NCBI GenBank assembly: GCA_964430745.1
Contig: CAYSHI010000166.1
Span: 1-14,641 of the forward strand
DNA: 14,641 nt
Source: CBDCGW01 sp964430745
GTDB taxonomy: Bacteria > Acidobacteriota > UBA890
Direction of reading: 5' to 3'
In this document: positions 1 to 5,592 of the stretch, one piece after another
Layout of the letters: each line of letters starts with the position of its first letter
Numbering within the stretch: the stretch's first letter is position 1
Notes under the pieces: generated by a model
The model's database searches: none
What the model was told of the DNA's origin: nothing
The model's input: the letters and a program-made list of their open reading frames with translations, nothing else
Translations under genes and position numbers: made by a program

Positions 1-69
1 CTGGCCCTCGGCATCGATGACGTGCCACTCACGCTTGATTGTCTTGCCGGAAGGAAACGGTGTGCTCAT
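1..69 (-). CDS. rplM: 50S ribosomal protein L13, N-terminal fragment cut by the window edge
   Basis: Twenty-three codons run from an ATG at 69 to the left edge without a stop. The peptide begins MSTPFPSGKTIKREW and continues HVIDAEGQ. The KREWHVIDAEGQ stretch matches the conserved start of bacterial L13 (E. coli has KRDWYVVDATGK at the same distance from its start). L13 is a large-subunit protein that binds 23S rRNA early in 50S assembly. The start lies 9 bases after the pnp stop. An AGGTAA Shine-Dalgarno-like sequence overlaps that TAG stop, so co-translation with pnp is likely. L13 is normally encoded beside rpsI (S9); whether rpsI follows here is outside the window. The identification rests on a short but well conserved segment. 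Confidence 0.8.
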   Translation of the reverse strand, partial: MSTPFPSGKTIKREWHVIDAEGQ

Positions 70-78
70 GATGGTTAC

Positions 79-2193
79 CTACTCGTCGGAGCCGACCTGC
101 TGCCCCATCTTCGCCTTGTCTTCTTCGGTTACGGCCTTCAACGACAAGCGAATGCGGTCGCGCTCGTCGATGTTGACGACCTTCACCACCAGCTCGTCGC
201 CTTCGTTGACGTACTCGCGCACATCCTTGACGTGGTGCTCGGCGACCTCGGAAATGTGCAACAACCCGTCTGTCCCTGGGAGGATCTCGACGAACGCGCC
301 GAAGTCCTTGATCGAACGAACCGTGCCGGCGTAGAGCTTGCCGACCTCGGCCTCTGCGGTCAGGCCCTCGATGATCGCAAGCGCCTTCCGGCCCGCCTCG
401 GTATCGGTAGCTGCGATCTGTACCGTGCCGTCGTCCTCGACGTTGATCCGGCAGCCCGTGTCCTCCTGAATGCCGCGGATGATGCGGCCTCCCGGTCCGA
501 TGATGTCGCGGATACGGTCGACGGGGATCTTGATCGCCAGGATCCGCGGTGCGTATCGGCTGGTCTCGGTGCGCGGCTCGGAGATGGCTTCACGCATCTT
601 CTGCAGGATGTGGATGCGGCCTTCACGCGCCTGCTCGAGCGCCTGAGCGAAGATCTCGCGCGACAGCCCGGTCGCCTTGATATCCATCTGCATGGCGGTG
701 ATGCCATGCGGAGTGCCGGCCACCTTGAAGTCCATGTCGCCGTTGTGATCTTCCTCGCCGGCGATGTCGGACAGGACGGCGTAGTTGTCGCCCTCTTTCA
801 TCAGACCCATGGCGATTCCCGCTACCGGCGCGCCGATGGGTACACCGGCGTCCATCAGCGACAGGGTCGCGCCACATACGGATGCCATCGACGACGAGCC
901 GTTGGACTCGAAGATGTCGGAGACGATGCGCAGGACATAGGGGAAATCCTCTTCGTCGGGAAGGATCGGCTGGACCGCGCGCTCCGCGAGCGCTCCATGA
1001 CCAATTTCGCGGCGGCCCGGACCACGCAGAAAACGCGCCTCGCCGACGGAAAACGGCGGGAAGTTGTAGTGCAGGTAGAACTTCTTCCACCACTCGCCGC
1101 CGTAGTTCTCCATCTTCTTGGAGTCGTCGGCGGTGCCGAGCGTGGTGCTCACGAAGGCCTGCGTCTCGCCGCGCGTGAACAGCGCCGAGCCGTGCACTCG
1201 CGGCGCTACTCCGACCTCGCAGTTGATCGGCCGGATCTCGTTGAACTCGCGCCCGTCCGCCCGCACACGATCGTCGAGGACGCCCGTCCGCGTGACCTTC
1301 TTGACGACACCGTAGAAGGACTCCTTGAAGTCGGCGGCGTACTCGGCTTCCTCGTCGTCGAGGGCATCGAGCATGCCGGCCCGCAGATCGTCCATGGCAT
1401 CGCGCTGGGCGATCTTGTCGCGGATTCCGAGGGCTTCCTTCACCTTGCCGCCAACGCGCTCTTCTACCTTGGCGACGATGGCGGGGTCGATCTCGTAGGG
1501 CTCGAACGGCCGCTTGACCGGCTGGAGTTGGTCGTAGAGTCGCTGCTGCATGTCGATGAGCGCTTCGATCGACGGCTGGGCGAATTCCAGGGCGTCGAGA
1601 ATGTTCTCTTCGGAGACTTCCTTGGCGCCCGCCTCGAGCATCACGACCGCTTCGCGGCGCGCCGCGAGAATGAGGTCGAGGTCGCTCTCGGCGATCTGGC
1701 TGCGGGTCGGGTTGATGATGAACTCGCCGTCGACCATGCCGACTCGCACGGCCGCGATGGGAGTGTTGAACGCAATCGGCGAGCAGTACAGGGCGGTCGA
1801 CGCCCCGGTGATGCTCAGCACGTCCGGCATGATCTCCGGATCAGAGGACAGAACGTTGCCGATGACCTGGGTCTCATGCCGGTAACCCTTGGGGAAAAGA
1901 GGCCGGATCGGGCGATCCGTCATTCTCGAGGTGAGAATCTCCACCTCGGTCGGGCGTCCCTCGCGCTTGAAGAAGCCACCGGGGATGCGCCCGCCGGCGA
2001 ACGTATTCTCGCGATACTCGCAGGTCAGGGGCAAAAAGGGCATGTCCTTCGGCTTGCGATCCGCAACCGCCGTGACCATGACCATGGTGTCGCCGTATGT
2101 GATCACCGCCGCGCCATCCGCTTGGCGCGCCAGCTTGCCCATCTCGATCGTCAGCTCGCGGCCGCCGATCTCTACCGATTCACGAATAACCAT
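79..2193 (-). CDS. pnp: Polyribonucleotide nucleotidyltransferase (PNPase)
   Basis: PNPase degrades RNA 3' to 5' by phosphorolysis, releasing nucleoside diphosphates, as a cytoplasmic trimer often linked to a degradosome. The 704-residue protein has the usual full length and domain order: RNase PH-like core 1 (about 1-225, including the FFKREGRPTE segment at 74-83), the helical linker (about 240-310), RNase PH-like core 2 (about 311-540), KH (about 550-610, with IIGPGGRIIRGI) and S1 (about 618-690). The catalytic core 2 motif HNGDMDFKVAGT is intact, with D486 and D488. The ATG at 2193 is preferred over upstream in-frame codons because it starts the conserved MVIRESVEIGGRELTIE segment and has GAGGAG about 12 bases upstream. 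It lies 264 bases after rpsO, the conserved rpsO-pnp pairing, and is followed closely by rplM. Confidence 0.98.
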   Translation of the reverse strand: MVIRESVEIGGRELTIEMGKLARQADGAAVITYGDTMVMVTAVADRKPKDMPFLPLTCEYRENTFAGGRIPGGFFKREGRPTEVEILTSRMTDRPIRPLFPKGYRHETQVIGNVLSSDPEIMPDVLSITGASTALYCSPIAFNTPIAAVRVGMVDGEFIINPTRSQIAESDLDLILAARREAVVMLEAGAKEVSEENILDALEFAQPSIEALIDMQQRLYDQLQPVKRPFEPYEIDPAIVAKVEERVGGKVKEALGIRDKIAQRDAMDDLRAGMLDALDDEEAEYAADFKESFYGVVKKVTRTGVLDDRVRADGREFNEIRPINCEVGVAPRVHGSALFTRGETQAFVSTTLGTADDSKKMENYGGEWWKKFYLHYNFPPFSVGEARFLRGPGRREIGHGALAERAVQPILPDEEDFPYVLRIVSDIFESNGSSSMASVCGATLSLMDAGVPIGAPVAGIAMGLMKEGDNYAVLSDIAGEEDHNGDMDFKVAGTPHGITAMQMDIKATGLSREIFAQALEQAREGRIHILQKMREAISEPRTETSRYAPRILAIKIPVDRIRDIIGPGGRIIRGIQEDTGCRINVEDDGTVQIAATDTEAGRKALAIIEGLTAEAEVGKLYAGTVRSIKDFGAFVEILPGTDGLLHISEVAEHHVKDVREYVNEGDELVVKVVNIDERDRIRLSLKAVTEEDKAKMGQQVGSDE

Positions 2194-2270
2194 GCTGTAT
2201 ATGTTCTCCTCACCGCCGGGCTCACCAGTAGGGGCCCTCTCCTGTGACGCGTAACGCTTTCCGCAGAATG

Positions 2271-2282
2271 CCGGGATCCCGG
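2271..2282. repeat. Perfect 12-base palindrome in the pnp leader
   Basis: CCGGGATCCCGG reads the same on both strands, and the flanking GGCCGG can extend alternative pairings. It lies 77 bases upstream of the pnp start on the transcribed minus strand. In enterobacteria the pnp leader folds into a hairpin cut by RNase III and is autoregulated by PNPase. Whether this short palindrome plays such a part is speculative, since the stem is only 4 base pairs if a GATC loop is allowed. Confidence 0.25.
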
Positions 2283-2426
2283 CCGGAGGGAGGAGCAACT
2301 CGCGAGGAGTGCCGTTTGTTGGCGACCACGTCGCCGGATTGTCCCTTCGCCGCTTCCGCTTCCCGCAATCTCCGCCAGTCGATATCCGATCGACCGCTAT
2401 ACGCTCCGCAACCGCACCGCTTCAGG

Positions 2427-2444
2427 CGGGCAACCCTTTGCCCG
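2427..2444 (-). promoter_or_regulatory. Hairpin in the rpsO-pnp spacer
   Basis: CGGGCAA (2427-2433) and TTGCCCG (2438-2444) form a perfect 7-base-pair stem around a CCCT/AGGG tetraloop. It begins 13 bases downstream of the rpsO stop on the minus strand. No T-run follows, so it is not a classical intrinsic terminator. In E. coli the rpsO-pnp spacer carries an attenuator followed by RNase processing sites, and a 3'-protecting, pausing or processing role here would be analogous. The pairing is seen directly; the function is inferred. Confidence 0.45.
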
Positions 2445-2457
2445 ACCCGATGTGGAC

Positions 2458-2712
2458 TTACTTCCGCAACCCCAGGCTCGAGATAACGGCCTGGTAACGA
2501 TCGTTGTCGATCTTCCGCAAGTAGTCGAGGAGGCGGCGCCGCTTTCCGACCAGCATCAGCAGGCCACGCTCCGTCGCGTGGTCCTTCTTGTTTACCTGCA
2601 GATGAGAGGTCAAGTGACGTATGCGTTCGGTCAACAAGGCGACCTGAACTTCGGGCGAGCCCGTGTCCGTCTCGTGGCGTCCGTACTCCGCAACTGTTTC
2701 CTGTGTCGTCAT
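2458..2712 (-). CDS. rpsO: 30S ribosomal protein S15
   Basis: S15 binds the 16S rRNA central-domain three-way junction and nucleates platform assembly. The 84-residue product shows the family signature: DTGSPEVQVALLTERI near residues 16-31, HKKDH-like NKKDHATERGLL in the middle, and the terminal block RRRLLDYLRKIDNDRY with the C-terminal end GLRK. It is slightly shorter than the usual 88-89 residues because the N-terminal helix is trimmed. The frame stays open upstream to 2883, but that extension is not S15-like, so the ATG at 2712 is chosen. No strong Shine-Dalgarno precedes it (TGGCTGAG), which may matter because S15 represses its own translation in several bacteria. It sits 121 bases after truB, with ribF absent, and 264 bases before pnp. 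Confidence 0.97.
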   Translation of the reverse strand: MTTQETVAEYGRHETDTGSPEVQVALLTERIRHLTSHLQVNKKDHATERGLLMLVGKRRRLLDYLRKIDNDRYQAVISSLGLRK

Positions 2713-2788
2713 CTCAGCCAAAAAGGGTGGAATCAAAGAAAAACTTCGGATGGCGGGCAAACCTCGCCTGCACCATTTGGAGAAGGGG

Positions 2789-2817
2789 AAGGTAACATGG
2801 GCCCTGCGACGTGTAAA
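2789..2817 (-). promoter_or_regulatory. Candidate sigma-70-type promoter for rpsO-pnp
   Basis: On the minus strand TTTACA (2812-2817, five of six to TTGACA) is followed after exactly 17 bases by TACCTT (2789-2794, three of six to TATAAT). It lies in the truB-rpsO gap, about 77 bases before the rpsO start. E. coli also has a separate rpsO promoter in the corresponding gap, which makes the position plausible. The weak -10 box is the main doubt. The same -10 hexamer and spacing recur in the candidate promoter upstream of rimP. Confidence 0.35.
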
Positions 2818-2830
2818 CCGCCACGCAGGG
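2802..2830 (-). promoter_or_regulatory. Hairpin after truB / in the rpsO leader
   Basis: CCCTGCG (2802-2808) and CGCAGGG (2824-2830) form a perfect 7-base-pair stem with a 15-base loop. An alternative fold pairs CCCTG and CGTG with CACG and CAGGG around a 3-base bulge and an 8-base loop. It starts 3 bases after the truB stop on the minus strand and overlaps the candidate rpsO -35 box. No T-run follows. It could mark the 3' end of the truB message, or be a processing or S15-responsive element; only the pairing is certain. Confidence 0.4.
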
Positions 2831-2833
2831 GCA

Positions 2834-3766
2834 TCATCGAAGCACGATACGCGGTTGCACGAGCCCGCCGGGGACCATCTCACCGGCCGCGATCATGAGG
2901 CCGCCGTCGTCCACGACACGAACCCAGCTCTCGTCGTTCGAAGCCGCCGCAACGGCCCGGGCCACGCCGGGGCGTCGCTCGACGATCCATCCCGCCTCCA
3001 CGACGCCGCCGTTTGCCACCGCTTCCGCCCCCTCGGCGGACACCACCGCCATGGGCCATTGCGGCACCATGTCGACAACCGGCACTACCCGGGCACGCAG
3101 CTCATCGGGGCTGAGCTCCTCGATCTCGGCCCAGCTAACGGCCGTATCGAGGCCGAACGATCCGCTGTGCGTGCGGCGCAGTGCGGCCAGATGGGCGGGG
3201 CATCCCAGCGCCGAGCCGAGATCATGGGCGAGGGTGCGAACATAGGTTCCGGCGCCGCAGTGGATCCGTACGTGAACCTCGTCCGCGGAGAGCTCGATGA
3301 GATCGGCGGCGTGAACGTGGATCGTCACCGGCTTGGGCTCGATCTTCTCGCCCCGCCGGGCGCGACGATACGACGGCTGCCCACGGACTTTCTTTGCGGA
3401 GTACACCGGCGGTATCTGCTGTTGTGTGCCGACAAAGGACCGCAGCACCTCTTCGACGTCCGCGGCTTGAAGGCTCGGCGGCGACACCGGCTCTGCGACC
3501 GGTTCGCCCTCCGCATCGTATGTGTCGGTGGCCCAGCCCAGCTTCACGACGCCCTCGTAGACTTTGTCGTGCCCCTGAAGGAAGCGGGCCATACGGGTGG
3601 CGGAACCAACGCACAGAAGCAGTACGCCGGTGGCCTGTGGATCGAGCGTTCCGGCATGTCCCGCCCGCTCGCCGAGGATGCGGCGTACGCGCTCGACCAC
3701 GTCGTGCGACGTGGGCCCGGAGGGTTTGTCGACGACGATCAATCCGCTGATCCTGGGAGAGCTCAA
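2834..3766 (-). CDS. truB: tRNA pseudouridine(55) synthase TruB
   Basis: TruB converts U55 in the T-loop of nearly all tRNAs to pseudouridine. The 310-residue protein has motif I-like DKPSGPTSHDVV (13-24), the catalytic motif GHAGTLDPQATGVL (36-49) with nucleophile D42, the KVYEGVVKLGWATDTYDAEG block, SAKKVRG, and GTYVRTLAHDLG. A C-terminal segment of about 80 residues is consistent with a PUA-like end. The start is a TTG at 3766. It is chosen because GLIVVDKP must be near the N-terminus and GGGGAGG lies 5 bases upstream. The start overlaps the upstream stop by 4 bases (TTGA), so translation is probably coupled to the rbfA-nrnA fusion. ribF, often found between truB and rpsO, is missing. Confidence 0.97.
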   Translation of the reverse strand: MSSPRISGLIVVDKPSGPTSHDVVERVRRILGERAGHAGTLDPQATGVLLLCVGSATRMARFLQGHDKVYEGVVKLGWATDTYDAEGEPVAEPVSPPSLQAADVEEVLRSFVGTQQQIPPVYSAKKVRGQPSYRRARRGEKIEPKPVTIHVHAADLIELSADEVHVRIHCGAGTYVRTLAHDLGSALGCPAHLAALRRTHSGSFGLDTAVSWAEIEELSPDELRARVVPVVDMVPQWPMAVVSAEGAEAVANGGVVEAGWIVERRPGVARAVAAASNDESWVRVVDDGGLMIAAGEMVPGGLVQPRIVLR

Positions 3767-5205
3767 TACGACCTCCCCTCATCAGACCCGTCGGCCGCGC
3801 CGGCGCATGCATCCAGGGCCTCGCGCACAGCGCCGAGCACGACACCCTTGGCCTCGTCGAGGTTGCCCTTCACCAGGCAGCCCGCTGCGCGCGGGTGGCC
3901 GCCGCCACCGAAGGACGCGGCGATCGCGGCGACATCAACGGAACCGTCGGAGCGAAGGCTGACGCGAAACTGCCCCGCCTCCACCTCCTTGAACAGGGCC
4001 GCGACGCTCACGCCCTCGAGCGCCTGCCCCTGATTGACGATGCCCTCGGTGTCCGGCTTTCCCGGGCTCAACGCCAGCGTCTCGTGATGCAGCGCCATCG
4101 AGGCAACGCGGCCATCCGGATCGACGATCAGACTCGCGAGCCCGGCTGCCAGGAGGCGAATCTTGTCGCGAGGCACGTTGTCGTAGACCGCCTCGGCCAC
4201 GACCGAGGGGTCGACGCCGCAGTCGACGAGCTCGGCACATACCCGAAAGGCCTCGGCGTCCGTGTTGGAGTAACGAAAAGAGCCGGTGTCCGTGAGGACA
4301 GCAACGTACAGGTGAGTCGCGATGGCCTTCGTGATCTCGCAGCCGAGCGCTTCGAGGAGTTGGTAGACCATCACCCCCACGGCGGCGACGTCCGGGTTGA
4401 CCCAATTGACATCACCGAACTCGGGATTGTTCGCGTGGTGATCGATATTGACGATCAGGCGGCCATCGAGACCCTCGATCCCCGAACGGGCGACGTCGCT
4501 GCACTCCATGAGGACAGCTACCGGATAGCCCTCCGGCGCCTCGTGCGAGACGACGATGCGCTCGCTCTCGGGCAGGCGCAAGTAGGCGGTAAACAGGGGG
4601 TCGGCGGAGAGGACCTCCGCCCTCTTGCCGAGCTGCTCGAGACCGAGGGCAAGGGCAAGCGACGACCCGAGAGAATCGCCGTCCGGGTCTCGGTGCCCCG
4701 CGATGATGAAATCGTCGTGACGCCGCAGAACGTCGATGATCTCGTCCATTTTCGCCTGATCCGGAGCATCCGATCCTGAGTCCGGCGCCCCCCCGTCGGA
4801 CGCCGCGCCATGCTCGTGTGCCGAGGCCCCGTCGTCGAGCGACGTGGAACCTTCATCTTCTCCGCCCGCCCCGGCCTCGTCGAGGAGGGAGTCGATGCGT
4901 TCGCTGTTGTCGAGCGTTTCGTCGAGGGTGAAGCGAAGCTCCGGCACGTGGCGCAGCCGAAGGCGCCGACCGACTTGGGAGCGGAGAAAACCGGAAGCGC
5001 GCTCGAGCGCCTCGAACGACTCCTTCGTCTGATCCTCGTCGCCGAAGATGCTGACGTACACGCGCGCGTAGTTGAGATCGCGCGAGGCCCGGACCTCGGT
5101 CACGGTGACGAAGCCCACGCGCGGATCCCGCACCTCGTGTTGGATCAAATCGGCGAGCTCGACGCGGAGCTGGTCACTGATACGTTGCTGGCGAAACTGG
5201 GCCAT
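3763..5205 (-). CDS. Fusion of ribosome-binding factor A with an NrnA-like DHH phosphoesterase
   Basis: One uninterrupted 480-residue frame joins two proteins usually encoded by neighbouring genes. Residues 1-112 are RbfA, a 30S maturation and cold-adaptation factor: RISDQLRVELADLIQHEVRDPR, then VTVTEVRASRDLNYARVYVS, then VPELRFTLDETLDNSERID. Residues about 113-152 are an acidic, Gly/Ser/Ala-rich linker. From 153 on it is a DHH-DHHA1 phosphoesterase of the NrnA type, which degrades 2-5-mer RNA and can hydrolyse pAp: HRDPDGDS (171-178), D237, DHH (255-257), D306 in TDTGSF, and the DHHA1 motif GGGGHPRAAG (433-442). All metal-binding residues expected for the family are present. The ATG at 5205 has AAGGA overlapping the DUF503 stop. 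An internal ATG at 4749 (M153), preceded by AGG at a plausible distance, could also yield a separate phosphoesterase. Confidence 0.93.
   Translation of the reverse strand: MAQFRQQRISDQLRVELADLIQHEVRDPRVGFVTVTEVRASRDLNYARVYVSIFGDEDQTKESFEALERASGFLRSQVGRRLRLRHVPELRFTLDETLDNSERIDSLLDEAGAGGEDEGSTSLDDGASAHEHGAASDGGAPDSGSDAPDQAKMDEIIDVLRRHDDFIIAGHRDPDGDSLGSSLALALGLEQLGKRAEVLSADPLFTAYLRLPESERIVVSHEAPEGYPVAVLMECSDVARSGIEGLDGRLIVNIDHHANNPEFGDVNWVNPDVAAVGVMVYQLLEALGCEITKAIATHLYVAVLTDTGSFRYSNTDAEAFRVCAELVDCGVDPSVVAEAVYDNVPRDKIRLLAAGLASLIVDPDGRVASMALHHETLALSPGKPDTEGIVNQGQALEGVSVAALFKEVEAGQFRVSLRSDGSVDVAAIAASFGGGGHPRAAGCLVKGNLDEAKGVVLGAVREALDACAGAADGSDEGRSY
3772..3778 (-). promoter_or_regulatory. Strong Shine-Dalgarno that fixes the TTG start of truB
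   Basis: The minus strand reads GGGGAGG, then 5 bases, then TTG. The site lies inside the last codons of the upstream fusion gene. The strength of this site and the 4-base stop/start overlap support TTG initiation at 3766, where no nearby ATG would keep the conserved N-terminus. Confidence 0.75.
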
Positions 5206-5213
5206 CTTGATCC

Positions 5214-5495
5214 TTAGAAGAACTCCACCTCGACGGATACCAGTTGTGCGTCGGCTTGGCGCTCGGCCTCGCTAAGCACTTTCTGGAATACCCGATCGAG
5301 GGGCACGCGATCGACGCCGAGGGTCACGATGCCGATCACCGATCGTTGCCACAGGTCGTGGTGCTCGATCTCCGAAACCGCCACGTTGAAGCGCTGCGAC
5401 ACCCGGGTCCGGAACGAATTGAGAAACCTTCGCTTCTCCTTCAAGTTACGACAGGCGGGCAGGTGAAACTCGAGCGTGCAAAGACCGATGATCAT
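5214..5495 (-). CDS. DUF503 / YlxP-family small protein
   Basis: The 93-residue protein MIIGLCTLEFHLPACRNLKEKR... contains the DUF503 hallmarks: a short N-terminal strand, the LKEKRRFLNSFRTRVSQRFNVAVSEI block (18-43), and HDLWQRSVIGIVTLG (45-59), with a negatively charged C-terminus ending in VEVEFF. The family is widespread and conserved between infB and rbfA (ylxP in Bacillus). Its biochemical role is not settled, though its context points to translation or 30S assembly. The ATG at 5495 begins the conserved first strand; I see no strong Shine-Dalgarno. It lies 97 bases after infB and its TAA is 8 bases before the rbfA-nrnA start. I leave the gene symbol empty because naming is inconsistent outside Firmicutes. 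Confidence 0.92.
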   Translation of the reverse strand: MIIGLCTLEFHLPACRNLKEKRRFLNSFRTRVSQRFNVAVSEIEHHDLWQRSVIGIVTLGVDRVPLDRVFQKVLSEAERQADAQLVSVEVEFF

Positions 5496-5570
5496 GGACG
5501 GTCGCGATCAATTTCCGCGCTCTCGGGGCGACGAGCGCGTCTCCAGGCCGGGGCCAATCGGATCAGCATC

Positions 5571-5588
5571 GCGGCGCCGGCATGCCGC
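5571..5588 (-). repeat. GC-rich inverted repeat downstream of infB
   Basis: GCGGC (5571-5575) pairs with GCCGC (5584-5588), and a perfect palindrome CGGCATGCCG (5578-5587) lies within. It starts 5 bases after the infB stop in the 97-base gap before the DUF503 gene. There is no T-run, so it would not terminate by the intrinsic route. It may protect or process the infB 3' end, or may simply be GC-rich background. Confidence 0.25.
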
Positions 5589-5592
5589 CGAC

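Noticed and set aside
22..2247. A 741-codon open frame on the plus strand
   Set aside because: It is antisense to pnp, has no recognisable motifs, and its composition is what a GC-rich gene gives on its complement. The pnp frame carries all PNPase domains.
2713..2833. GGCG/CGCC pairing followed by TTTTTCTTT (about 2737-2773) as an intrinsic terminator before rpsO
   Set aside because: The stem is only about 4 base pairs and is separated from the T-rich run by eight bases, so it does not meet the usual pattern.
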